NCBI GenBank assembly: GCA_963712595.1
Contig: CAVQIM010000001.1
Span: 248,001 to 312,000, forward strand
DNA length: 64,000 nucleotides
Direction: 5' to 3'
Source of the DNA: VRUE01 sp963712595
Lineage (GTDB): Bacteria; Actinomycetota; Thermoleophilia; Solirubrobacterales; 70-9
Position 1 is the stretch's first letter; the number at the start of each line of letters is the position of its first letter. Both the position numbers and the translations under genes were made by a program. Of this stretch, positions 45,387-53,272 are shown piece by piece. The notes beneath the pieces are model-generated. The model saw only the letters and a list, made by a program, of their open reading frames with translations, was not told where the DNA came from and did not search any database.

Positions 45387-46202
45387 CTACAGGCGTACGT
45401 GAATCCCGGCCTCGTGCAGCTCTCGCTTGACTTCGCCGATCGTGTAGCGGCCGTAATGGAAGATCGAGGCACAGAGGACGGCGTCGGCGCCGGCCTCGAG
45501 GGCCTCGATCAGGTGACGAACCTCGCCTGCTCCGCCGGAGGCGATCACGGGGATGTCGGCCGCCTCGCTGACGGCGTGGGTGAGCTCGAGGTCGTAGCCG
45601 TCTTTGGTCCCGTCGCGGTCCATGCTGGTCAGCATGATCTCGCCGGCGCCGAGGTCCGCGACCCGCTTCGCCCACTCGACGACGTCGATCCCGCTGTCGA
45701 CCCGTCCGCCCGCCGTGAACACGTTCCACCCATCCCCGCCGGGCCTGCGCTTGGCGTCGATCGCGAGGACGAGGACCTCCCGCGCCAGGACCATCTTGAT
45801 CTCCTCGATCAGCTCCGGCGATTCCACCGCGGCCGAGTTGACCCCGACCTTGTCGGCGCCCGCGTCGAGGACCATCTGCGCATCGGTGAGCGAGCGGATG
45901 CCGCCGCCGACCGTGAAGGGAACGAAGACGTCGTTGGCTACCTCCCTGGCCACCTCGACCACGGTCGCCCGCTTGTCACTGGTGGCGGTGATGTCGAGGA
46001 AGACCAGCTCGTCGGCGCCCTCGGCGTCGTAGCGCGCCGCCAGCTCGACCGGGTCGCCAGCATCTTTGAGGTCGACGAAGCGCGAGCCCTTGACCACGCG
46101 GCCGGCGTCGACGTCGAGGCAAGGGATGACGCGCCGGTAGAGCCTTCCGCCGGGTGTGGCCAAGGAGTCCGCGGGGGAATCCTCCACCGACCGCTCAGAC
46201 AA
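45387..46202 (-). CDS. hisF: Imidazole glycerol phosphate synthase, cyclase subunit
   Basis: Up to 271 residues. Beta/alpha barrel that joins PRFAR with ammonia from HisH to give imidazole glycerol phosphate and AICAR. Catalytic Asp in VIPCLDVDAGRVVKG and Asp in VLAIDAKR, phosphate sites FTVGGGIRS and VIASGGAGEVRHL. The start is unclear: TTG at 46202 overlaps hisH by 8 bp; GTG at 46187 is an alternative. Normal HisF starts about 10 residues before VIPCLD, so an even later start is possible. Confidence 0.93.
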   Translation of the reverse strand: MSERSVEDSPADSLATPGGRLYRRVIPCLDVDAGRVVKGSRFVDLKDAGDPVELAARYDAEGADELVFLDITATSDKRATVVEVAREVANDVFVPFTVGGGIRSLTDAQMVLDAGADKVGVNSAAVESPELIEEIKMVLAREVLVLAIDAKRRPGGDGWNVFTAGGRVDSGIDVVEWAKRVADLGAGEIMLTSMDRDGTKDGYDLELTHAVSEAADIPVIASGGAGEVRHLIEALEAGADAVLCASIFHYGRYTIGEVKRELHEAGIHVRL

Positions 46203-46851
46203 GGTCTGGCTCGGCGCAGATCCGCACGAAGTTCCCCAGCAGCTTCAGGCCCTGGCGAGAGGACTTCTCGGGATGGAATTGGACGCCGTAGACGGGCGGC
46301 TTCTCGATCGCGGTGGCGAACTCGCAGGCGTAGGTAGCCCTGCCGACGATCTCGGGCCTGGCGAAGAAAACATCGGGGTCGGCGGAGTCGAAGGCCGCAT
46401 AGGAGTGCAGGTGGTAGAAGGTCGATTCCGCCTCGGCGATGCCCGCCCCCAGGCGCGAGCCCTCGCTCCACTCGACCTGGTTCCAGCCGATCTGGGGGAC
46501 CTTCAACCCGTTGGCCGGGAGCTGGTGGACCTGGCCCGCGACGAAGCCGAGCCCGTCCATCCCGCCGTGCTCGTCGGAGCGCTCGAAGAAGACCTGAGCC
46601 CCGAGGCAGATGCCGAGGATCGGGCGCTCGCGCTCGCGCCGCGCCTTCAGCACGTCGAGCATGCCGGCCTCGCCCAGCCGCCTCATCGCCTCAGGGAAGG
46701 CGCCCACCCCGATGACCACGGCGCCGTCGGCATCGAGAACCTCGTCCGGGTCTTTCGTAACCGTCGCCTCGGCGCCGATCTTGAGGAAGGCCTTCTCGAC
46801 CGAACGCCGGTTGCCCATGCCGTAATCGATGATCGCGATGCTCGGATTCAT
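46195..46851 (-). CDS. hisH: Imidazole glycerol phosphate synthase, glutaminase subunit
   Basis: 218-residue class I glutamine amidotransferase giving ammonia to HisF. Catalytic triad: Cys in ILGICLGAQVFFE, His and Glu in GVQFHPEKSS. The N-terminal SIAIIDYGMGNRRSVEKAF is typical. The ATG at 46851 lies 18 nt after the thrC stop. hisA and hisB, usually beside these genes, are not in the window. Confidence 0.95.
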   Translation of the reverse strand: MNPSIAIIDYGMGNRRSVEKAFLKIGAEATVTKDPDEVLDADGAVVIGVGAFPEAMRRLGEAGMLDVLKARRERERPILGICLGAQVFFERSDEHGGMDGLGFVAGQVHQLPANGLKVPQIGWNQVEWSEGSRLGAGIAEAESTFYHLHSYAAFDSADPDVFFARPEIVGRATYACEFATAIEKPPVYGVQFHPEKSSRQGLKLLGNFVRICAEPDLV

Positions 46852-46869
46852 TGGTCGAAGACCAGTAAA

Positions 46870-48162
46870 TCAGCCGAGTGTGGCGCCGACGCCGTGCTGG
46901 CGGAACTCGGCGAGCATCTCGCTCATCGAGTCGATCTCGCAAGGGACCATCTCGGCCCAGGGCTTGTCGGGGTGCTCGTCGAGCGTCTTGTAGCCGTTGC
47001 CGCTGATCACCGCGACGACCGTGTCGTCCGGGCCGATCTTGCCCTCCGCGGCGAGCTTCATCGTCGCCGCAACGGTGGTTCCCCCGGCCGGCTCGGTGAG
47101 GATGCCCTCGGTGGCGCCGAGCAGGTCGATCGCCTCGAAGATCTCGGAGTCGGTGGCGGTCGCCGCGGAACCGCCGCGCGACATCACCGCGTCGACGACC
47201 AGCGGCCCGTCTCCGGGGGCGCCGATCGCGAGCGAGTGGGCCGCCGTGTGCGGCGATTGCGGCTCGATCTCACCGCTGCCGTCGAGGATCGCGCTGGCGA
47301 TCGGCCCACAACCGGCGGCCTGGGCGACGCTGATCTTGGTCGAGGCGGTCTCGGCCAGGCCGACCTTGTCCAGCTCCACCAGCCCCTTGTGGACGCGCGA
47401 GGAGAGCGTCCCCCCCGCGGCCGGGATGACGAAGTGGTCCGGCGCTTTCCAGTCGAGTTGCTCGACCACCTCGTAGGCGACCGTCTTTGCGCCCTCCGCG
47501 TAGAACGGGCGCAAGGTGATGTTGGCGAACTGGATGCCGCTGGTCAGCGCCAGCTCGCGGCAGGCCCGGTTTGCTGCGTCGTAGTTGCCGTCGAGCTGGC
47601 AAACCGCGGCGCCTAGGGCCCGGCAGGCGCGGGCCTTGCCCTTCTCGAGGTTGCTCGGATAGAAGACGTAGGCGGTTACCCCGGCCTTGGCGGCAAGCGA
47701 GGCGACGGCGGTACCGACGTTGCCGGTCGAGACGCAGCCGATCTCGTCCTTGCCCAGCTCGAGCAGGCGCGCGACCGCCATCGAGACGACCCTGTCCTTG
47801 TAAGAGAGGCTCGGGCGCTGGGTGCTGTCGTCCTTGAGGTAGAGCTTGCGCAAGCCCAGCTCGGCACCGAGGCGGTCCGCATGGATCAGCGGCGTGCGGC
47901 CGCTGTAGCGGCCGACCCGTGCCTGTGCCCGCGCGTCGATGATCGGGAGAAGCTCCTCGAAGCGCCAGATGTTGATCTGGCGCTCGGCCGGCGGCAGCTC
48001 GGCGAGCCGCGCCGTGGCCAGCTCGTAGTCGTAGTCGACGTCGAGTCCCTGCCCGCACCCCAGGCACTTCGAGGTCGTATCGAGGAGCGGCAGGCGCCGC
48101 CCACAGTCGCGGCAAACCAGTTCGGTAGCGCAGGAGCGGGTGCGGTCCTCGGGGCTCAGCAT
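46870..48162 (-). CDS. thrC: Threonine synthase
   Basis: 430-residue PLP enzyme converting O-phosphohomoserine to threonine. The N-terminal zinc-ribbon-like pairs CRDCG and CLGCG (type found in actinobacterial and archaeal threonine synthases) precede the PLP Lys in RPSLSYKDRV, phosphate-binding CVSTGNVGTAVASLA, and VISGNGYKT. The ATG at 48162 has GAGGAG upstream and its own strong promoter at 48250-48278. A phosphorylated substrate site is consistent with thrC rather than threonine dehydratase. Confidence 0.93.
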   Translation of the reverse strand: MLSPEDRTRSCATELVCRDCGRRLPLLDTTSKCLGCGQGLDVDYDYELATARLAELPPAERQINIWRFEELLPIIDARAQARVGRYSGRTPLIHADRLGAELGLRKLYLKDDSTQRPSLSYKDRVVSMAVARLLELGKDEIGCVSTGNVGTAVASLAAKAGVTAYVFYPSNLEKGKARACRALGAAVCQLDGNYDAANRACRELALTSGIQFANITLRPFYAEGAKTVAYEVVEQLDWKAPDHFVIPAAGGTLSSRVHKGLVELDKVGLAETASTKISVAQAAGCGPIASAILDGSGEIEPQSPHTAAHSLAIGAPGDGPLVVDAVMSRGGSAATATDSEIFEAIDLLGATEGILTEPAGGTTVAATMKLAAEGKIGPDDTVVAVISGNGYKTLDEHPDKPWAEMVPCEIDSMSEMLAEFRQHGVGATLG

Positions 48163-48249
48163 GGCGAGATCTCCTCAGAGCAGGGTACTGGCCGCCCCCC
48201 GGCCCCGTCGAATGGCCTCAGCGACTGGCGCTCCATCATGAGGCAACTG

Positions 48250-48278
48250 GGTATAACAGACCCTGGTCCAACGATCAA
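48250..48278 (-). promoter_or_regulatory. Sigma-70-type promoter of thrC
   Basis: On the minus strand TTGATC (48273-48278), a 17-bp spacer and TATACC (48250-48255). The predicted start is about 80 nt upstream of thrC. The spacer end TCTGT and -10 TATAC match the promoter of the adjacent ncRNA. Confidence 0.75.
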
Positions 48279-48310
48279 GCTTTGCTGTGCATTCGCCTCG
48301 ACCCGCCACG

Positions 48311-48358
48311 AAAAACGGGCCCGCCCCCGGCGGTGTCAGCTTCCGCGGGGACGGGCCC
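48311..48358 (-). terminator. Intrinsic terminator of the ncRNA
   Basis: On the minus strand GGGCCCGTCCCCG pairs with CGGGGGCGGGCCC (13 bp with one G-T wobble), followed by G and five T. This is the clearest Rho-independent terminator in the window. Confidence 0.88.
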
Positions 48359-48727
48359 TACCTGCGACCAGCGCCATCAGGGCTCCGGCCTGAGTTACGG
48401 CTTGCGTCGGGGCCTGGGACCACGCTCCCGGCGCGACTACACCGTTTGTGGCCAATTGGTTCGACCACACTTCTTCAGCGCCGCGACCCATTACATGGCC
48501 GCCCCCCCTCTCCGGGGGCCTGGCTGCCAGAGGTGGGAGGGCGAAGTGGCCGTGGTGCTGGGCAGCGTCACGGGCTGGAGGTGGGGCAGTGCCAGCGACG
48601 CTGTCGCCTCCCCTATGCATCCCAAACGGCCAACATCTCGACTCATGACTGGACACTCCTTTGCCATCGCAAGGCGAGTCGCCCCTGACTGGGTTCCCAC
48701 CTCTCCGCTGGCGCTCGGTCGTCAGCA
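48311..48727 (-). ncRNA. Independent non-coding transcription unit (about 417 nt)
   Basis: Bounded by a near-consensus promoter (48734-48762) and a strong intrinsic terminator (48311-48358), both on the minus strand, so it is a separate transcript between the GNAT gene and thrC. The 5' end can fold back: CCCCTG near the predicted start pairs with CAGGGG 45 nt on. Reading frames inside lack protein-like composition or ribosome sites. It does not match the conserved motifs of RNase P RNA, tmRNA, SRP RNA, or the common riboswitches that I checked. Size excludes a simple leader because transcription stops before thrC's own promoter. Confidence 0.65.
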
Positions 48728-48733
48728 GGGGTA

Positions 48734-48762
48734 CGTATAACAGATGTCCGCCCACCGGTCAA
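48734..48762 (-). promoter_or_regulatory. Sigma-70-type promoter of the ncRNA
   Basis: On the minus strand TTGACC (48757-48762), a 17-bp spacer ending ATCTGT, and TATACG (48734-48739). Predicted transcription start is near 48727, 45 nt beyond the GNAT stop. Confidence 0.8.
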
Positions 48763-48806
48763 GTCTTCCTGCGTAAATGATCGGGTAACGGCGAGAAAAT
48801 GAAAGA

Positions 48807-49643
48807 TCACATCGCGACGCGGGCGCGAGGCTGCCACGTGAAGCAGCGAAAGGCATCCTCGAAGCCCGCCCGCACGAGGCTCTCACGGTCGGCCACGGCC
48901 GGCTCGCAACCGGCCTCTCCAACCATGATCGCCTCGCAGCCCGCTGCCGTGGCGTCGGCGATGCAGCGATGCAGGACAGCGTCCTGACCCGTGCCGTCGC
49001 GCTCTCCTACCGGGCGCGAGGCAAGCGCGATCTCGGCGACTCCATCGTCCACCAGCATCGCTAGGTAGGCGAGTGGCTCGTCGCCGTCGACGGCGCAGTA
49101 GCAGCGCCAGCCGGCCCTGCCCGGTAGGTCGAAGAAGAAAGTCTCGGCCCATTTGGGCAGACCGAGGCTCTCTGCCAGCGGGTCGCCAAAGCCTTCGTCT
49201 TCCCAGGGGTCGGTCCGCTCGAGCACTTCGACGACGGGCACGGGCAGTCGCGGCGGCGAGCCGTCGCGAATTAGCTTGGTAGGGCCCTCCAGGCGACGGT
49301 GGCCGTGACGTGCGAACCACTCCTCGGCAGCAGCCACGCCCGGCAGGCCGGGCACCAGCGGCACCCGGTAGTCGACGTCCTGCAGCTCGACCCAGCGCAC
49401 CGCCTCCGCCAGGTGACCATCCTCGACGGCGCCCTCGCTGGCCGCGCCGAGGATGAAGTTCAGCGCCGGCGTCCCCGCCTCCTCGGTGACGATCGCCGCC
49501 TGCACGGGACCGAACCAGTCCATGTCGATACCGAGGTCGACGACCGCGTCATCGACGGCCGTGTCCCAGAGCTCGTTCCAGAACCGCTTCTCGACCGCGT
49601 CCAGCACAACTGGGTCGTAGGACAGACCGTCCTCCGCTGCCAT
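48807..49643 (-). CDS. GNAT-fold acyltransferase
   Basis: 278-residue protein. The C-terminal half carries GNAT features: beta strands CYCAVDGDEPLAYLAMLVDD and GVAEIALASRPV, then an acetyl-CoA-type loop GERDGTGQDAVLHRCIADA, then a typical last helix/strand ESLVRAGFEDAFRCFTW. The N-terminal half appears to be a second, degenerate GNAT-like unit. It follows the LeuRS-like gene by 20 nt, but has its own near-perfect promoter, with the start codon only about 4-6 nt after the predicted transcription start. Substrate unknown; an aminoacyl or aminoacyl-tRNA acceptor is possible given its neighbour (inference). Confidence 0.78.
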   Translation of the reverse strand: MAAEDGLSYDPVVLDAVEKRFWNELWDTAVDDAVVDLGIDMDWFGPVQAAIVTEEAGTPALNFILGAASEGAVEDGHLAEAVRWVELQDVDYRVPLVPGLPGVAAAEEWFARHGHRRLEGPTKLIRDGSPPRLPVPVVEVLERTDPWEDEGFGDPLAESLGLPKWAETFFFDLPGRAGWRCYCAVDGDEPLAYLAMLVDDGVAEIALASRPVGERDGTGQDAVLHRCIADATAAGCEAIMVGEAGCEPAVADRESLVRAGFEDAFRCFTWQPRARVAM

Positions 49644-49653
49644 CGCCCAAAAA

Positions 49654-49681
49654 ATTATAGGTCTTAACTCGGAACAGTCAA
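49654..49681 (-). promoter_or_regulatory. Near-consensus promoter of the GNAT gene (leaderless)
   Basis: On the minus strand TTGACT (49676-49681), a 16-bp spacer and a perfect TATAAT (49654-49659), followed by a T-run. It lies across the 3' end of the LeuRS-like gene. The ATG at 49643 begins 10 nt after the -10, so the mRNA would be nearly leaderless; no Shine-Dalgarno is present. Confidence 0.85.
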
Positions 49682-51892
49682 GTTTCCCTGCATAAAACTG
49701 CCTGTCTCCGGCCAGCGGCCGGGCAGCTGCGCTCCGTCCTCATCGCCGGCGGCGAGCAGGAGCGCCTCACCGGCGTGGGGCGCGAAGGGAGCGAGGATGC
49801 GGGCGAGCAGGACGAGAGCCGCCACCTGAGCCTCTGCATCGGCGCGACTGAGCTGACCGCGGCGCTCGAGGACGCGCTTCTCGAAGTCCTGGATGCGCTC
49901 GAAGAGACGGGTGAGGTTGCGAACGGCCTTGTGCATCTGCAGATCCTCCAGATCGGAGGTAATGCGATCGAGGCCGTTCTCGCACCATTTGCGCAGGCGC
50001 TCGCGCAGGAACTCGGTGTCGGCAGCGGCCTCGGCGTCCTCGGGCGCCTCGCCGGCGGCGGCGAAGCGCTGCAGCGAGTAGCCCCAGGCATTGCCGAGGA
50101 AGCGGCTGCAGAACCGCAGCGCGCCGTCGTTCCAGTTGAGGGTCTTCGCCGGACCGGCGGCGTAGAGGACGGCGAGGCGGACGGTATCGGCGCCGTAGCG
50201 CTCGACCAGGTCATCGGGATCGACCACGTTGCCGAGGTGCTTGCTCATCTTGCGGCCATCCGCGATCACCATCTCGTGAAAGAGGCAGCCAGAGAATGGC
50301 TCTCCCTTCCCCATGAAGGCGAAGGGGCCGATGTCGCGCAGCGCCTTGGTGACTACGCGCTGGTCGAAGACGAAGCCACCGCTGTCGGAGCCGGCGACGA
50401 GCCGCTCAGCGGGAAGCCAGTGCCGCAGGTCGGGGTGGGAGAACATGTCCTTCGCGCGAGCCTCGGGCGGAACAGCGGAGGGCACCCAGAGCCAAAGCGC
50501 GTCGAAGTGGCAATCGAGGGTGTCGGTCTCGCGCCGGGCCGGCTCGCCGCAGCGCGGACAGGCGACCTCGACGAACTCGGCCCGCTCCGCGAGGGGGTTG
50601 CCCTCGCCGGTGGGCTCGATGTCGCGCGGCAGGACCACGGGCAGCTCCTCCTCCGGCACCGGCACCGCACCGCAGGCCTCGCAGTGGACGATCGGGATCG
50701 GCGTGCCCCAGAAGCGCTGCCGGGAGATCGAGAAGTCCGCGGCGCGGTAGCGCACCGCCTCCCGCGCCTCGCGCCATGGCTCGACCCCGGCCTCCTCGGT
50801 GCCGGAATCGCCCACACGTTGCAGGCGCCCGGCAAGGATGGCGTCGGCCTCGTCTGCCTCCGGTATCCCCAGGGCCGCCGTCGGCCCGAAGCGGGCATCG
50901 ACCAGCGGCGAGACCACCAGGGGCAGGGGCTCCGCGCTCCACGGAGCCGTCGCCGAGAGACCGGTGTCGACCAGCGGCACCGAGCGGGCGTCGCGGGCGC
51001 TGCGCTCCCAGCCCCCCGAGCGCAGCTCGTCCAGCTTCTCGGCGACGCCTGTATCGATGGGCCAGGCCTCGAGCTCGGGGGAGCGCGGGGAGAGCAAGAC
51101 GAAAGACGACGCCGTGACGCCCTCTCTATGGGGAGTGAACGCCGTGAGCGGCGTCCCCCCCGGCCCCTGTATGTCGACCTCCACCCCGTCGCTGCGGCCG
51201 AGGATGTAGCGCTGGGTGGCGAGTGAGATCTCGTCCCACTCGCCGCCTGCCTCGAGCTCGCCGAGACTGCGGTCGTTCTCCTCCAGGTATGGCGTTATGC
51301 GCAGGAACCAGGTGGGTCGCCGGATCAGGCGGACCTCGTTGTGACAGCGCCAGCAGCAACCGTCCTCGACCTGCAGGGCCGCGAGCGTCGTACGGCAGTG
51401 GTCGCACCAGTCGACGGTGGTGTCGTCGCGGTAGATCAGGCCCGCCTCGAGCAGGGTGAGGAAAAGCCACTGCGACCAGCGGTACTGCTCCTCGTCGGAG
51501 CTGTAGAAGACACGGTCGAAATCGAAGGAGAAGCCGAGCCGCTTCATCTGCTCCAGCATTCGCTCGCCGCAACCCTGCACCCACTCGGCCGGCGGCACTT
51601 TGCGCTCGATCGCCGCCATCTCGGCCGGCAGGCCGAAGGCGTCGAAGCCGAAGCCGAAGAGAACGGCGTCGCCCCGGGCGCGGCGGAAGCGGGCGTAGGC
51701 GTCGCCGATCGCGTAATCGCGGACGTGCCCCATGTGCAGTTTGCCGGAGGTGAAGGGGCTGGAGGGCTTGACGTAGACAGCCGACTGACCCTCGGCAGGG
51801 AACGGTGTGGCGAAGGCGTCGCGCGCCACCCAGGCCTCTTGTCGGCCGGCCTCGACCGCCCTCGCGTCATAGATCGATTTCGCGCCGCTCAT
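49664..51892 (-). CDS. Divergent leucyl-tRNA synthetase-like protein
   Basis: 742-residue class I synthetase of the Leu/Ile/Val group, closest by pattern to LeuRS. HIGH is HMGH in SGKLHMGHVRDYAIGDAYAR (residues 53-56); GFDAFGLPAEMAA and SRQRFWGTPIPIVHCEACG are typical; KMSKS is KMSKH (about residue 546). The editing insertion remains but the LeuRS TTRPDT motif reads TPHREGV and the VPAHDERD motif reads GIPEADEAD. The LeuRS VDSSWYFLRY and GGVEHA segments are FDALWLWVPS and AGSDSGG. It is shorter than usual LeuRS, with a reduced C-terminus. It is probably not the housekeeping LeuRS. Confidence 0.85.
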   Translation of the reverse strand: MSGAKSIYDARAVEAGRQEAWVARDAFATPFPAEGQSAVYVKPSSPFTSGKLHMGHVRDYAIGDAYARFRRARGDAVLFGFGFDAFGLPAEMAAIERKVPPAEWVQGCGERMLEQMKRLGFSFDFDRVFYSSDEEQYRWSQWLFLTLLEAGLIYRDDTTVDWCDHCRTTLAALQVEDGCCWRCHNEVRLIRRPTWFLRITPYLEENDRSLGELEAGGEWDEISLATQRYILGRSDGVEVDIQGPGGTPLTAFTPHREGVTASSFVLLSPRSPELEAWPIDTGVAEKLDELRSGGWERSARDARSVPLVDTGLSATAPWSAEPLPLVVSPLVDARFGPTAALGIPEADEADAILAGRLQRVGDSGTEEAGVEPWREAREAVRYRAADFSISRQRFWGTPIPIVHCEACGAVPVPEEELPVVLPRDIEPTGEGNPLAERAEFVEVACPRCGEPARRETDTLDCHFDALWLWVPSAVPPEARAKDMFSHPDLRHWLPAERLVAGSDSGGFVFDQRVVTKALRDIGPFAFMGKGEPFSGCLFHEMVIADGRKMSKHLGNVVDPDDLVERYGADTVRLAVLYAAGPAKTLNWNDGALRFCSRFLGNAWGYSLQRFAAAGEAPEDAEAAADTEFLRERLRKWCENGLDRITSDLEDLQMHKAVRNLTRLFERIQDFEKRVLERRGQLSRADAEAQVAALVLLARILAPFAPHAGEALLLAAGDEDGAQLPGRWPETGSFMQGNLTVPS

Positions 51893-51946
51893 CCGCCTGG
51901 CCCCTCCGTACGCCCCCGTGCCCCGGTGGCGTCAGGGTAAAAAGAT

Positions 51947-51975
51947 TTGACCATTGAGCAACGGGCGCTTATCGT
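51947..51975 (+). promoter_or_regulatory. Plus-strand promoter of the 119-aa gene
   Basis: TTGACC (51947-51952), a 17-bp spacer and TATCGT (51970-51975), about 90 nt before the ATG at 52070. It shares the gap with the start of the divergent LeuRS-like gene, whose own promoter must overlap this interval. Confidence 0.65.
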
Positions 51976-52069
51976 CTTCAGTCGAGTCTACACTCGCCTT
52001 CAATACTCGGCCCCGGCGGTGCTTGCGACACCCCGGGGCCAGGCCGAGACCTGAAGAGGAGGTCCCAAC

Positions 52070-52429
52070 ATGACAGAGGGTAGAGAACCCACGCTCGTAG
52101 TCGAAGGCCGCTTGGACGAACGGCTGGCAGAGCGGGCATTCGCCGCGGCCGAGGCCGCCCCTCCCGAGGAGCGGATCAGCAGTGCGTTGGAGGCCGCGGT
52201 CGATCTTGCCGAGAGCGATCCACGGGGCGCCCGCGAGGCGCTTTGGGCGCTGCGCGGCAGCCCAATCGCCCTGAAGCGCCTCGAGGCCTGCCTGGACATG
52301 GGGCCCGAGCGGGCGACGCTCGCGCTCGGTGCTGCGATCCAGATCGCCTCCACCGAGCTCGCCGCAGCCGACCCCGACCTACGAGGCTGCAGCGGGGAGA
52401 TTCTGCGCTGGCTGGAGGGAGCCTGGTAG
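52070..52429 (+). CDS. Small hypothetical helical protein (119 aa)
   Basis: A soluble all-helical protein with a GAGGAGG-type ribosome site before ATG. The sequence is rich in Ala, Glu and Leu and shows HEAT-like regularity (LAERAFAAAEAAPPEERISS, ALEAAVDLAESDPRGAREAL, LKRLEACLDMGPERATLAL). No family recognised. It is divergent from the LeuRS-like gene and convergent with the methyltransferase. Confidence 0.7.
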   Translation: MTEGREPTLVVEGRLDERLAERAFAAAEAAPPEERISSALEAAVDLAESDPRGAREALWALRGSPIALKRLEACLDMGPERATLALGAAIQIASTELAAADPDLRGCSGEILRWLEGAW

Positions 52430-52438
52430 GCCGCGCCG

Positions 52439-53215
52439 CTAGGCCTTGCGGCCCTCGACGAAGACCTCGAACTGGGTGTCCTTCGGCGGCCGCGGCTTGC
52501 CGTTGCCGCGGAAGACATTGGCGAGCGACATGCCGACCGCCTCGTAGATCTCACCCAGCTCCTCGACCGAATAGAGCCGCTGGCGGAACGGAATCGGCCG
52601 CGGCCGCTCGAACGGCTCGCCATAGACGATCGGCGTCGTCGAGCCTTCTAAATAGCGAGTGCGGCTGTCCCAGCGATGGTCGATCAGTTCCAGCATCGAG
52701 TCGCCCTCGATCCAGGTTTTTTGGGGCAGGTGAGCTTCGGCGTAGAGCACGTTCGGCAGCTGCATCAGATGGCCGCCGCCGCTGCACAGCGCCCGCGCAA
52801 CGACCTCGAAGGTGCGGCGGTTCTCCTCCTCGGTCTCGAAGTAGCCGACGGCGCCGTCGTTGAGGCTGAGCACGAGATCGAACTCGTCGTCGAAGTCGAG
52901 CTCACGCAGGTCCGCCTCGACGAAGGAGACCTCGAGCGCCTGCGCCTCGGCGTCCCCGGCGGCGACCTCGAGGAGATCGGAGGAAATATCGACTCCGACG
53001 ACGGCGAAGCCGCGGCGCGCCAGCTCCAGCGAGTGCCTGCCGGTGCCGCAAGCGAGGTCGAGAATGCGGCCCCCGTCGGGCGGGTGCATCATCGACAGCG
53101 CGCGGTCTATTTCGGCCGGGGTCTGGTCCGCCCACGGTCTCGCGACCGTCGTCTCGACCGAGAACCCTCGCCGGTACCAGTCAGACGGGACTTCGGTGGC
53201 GGTTGCCTGCTCCAT
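52439..53215 (-). CDS. SAM-dependent methyltransferase
   Basis: 258-residue class I methyltransferase. SAM-binding motif I ILDLACGTGRHSLELARRGF, motif II VVGVDISSDLLE, motif post-I FVEADLRELDF, and FDLVLSLNDGAVGYF. A C-terminal lid (TRYLEGSTTPIVYGEPFERP, LYSVEELGEIYEAVGM) follows. The substrate is unknown. It lies upstream of the glycan cluster in sequence order, but on the same strand downstream of it in transcription. Confidence 0.88.
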   Translation of the reverse strand: MEQATATEVPSDWYRRGFSVETTVARPWADQTPAEIDRALSMMHPPDGGRILDLACGTGRHSLELARRGFAVVGVDISSDLLEVAAGDAEAQALEVSFVEADLRELDFDDEFDLVLSLNDGAVGYFETEEENRRTFEVVARALCSGGGHLMQLPNVLYAEAHLPQKTWIEGDSMLELIDHRWDSRTRYLEGSTTPIVYGEPFERPRPIPFRQRLYSVEELGEIYEAVGMSLANVFRGNGKPRPPKDTQFEVFVEGRKA

Positions 53216-53272
53216 TACTCCGGAATATTAGCGCTATGGAGCGAGCACAGCGCCGGCGCTCGCCGGCCGCCG

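Noticed and set aside
48311..48727. RNase P RNA, tmRNA or SRP RNA identity for the 417-nt RNA
   Set aside because: The GAGGAAAGTCCGGGC and ACAGAA motifs of RNase P, a tRNA-like end with CCA for tmRNA, and the GGAAGGAAGCAGCC-type SRP loop were all looked for and not found.
48336..48755. 139-codon minus-strand frame inside the ncRNA
   Set aside because: It begins upstream of the predicted transcript start, has no ribosome site, and its composition is not protein-like.
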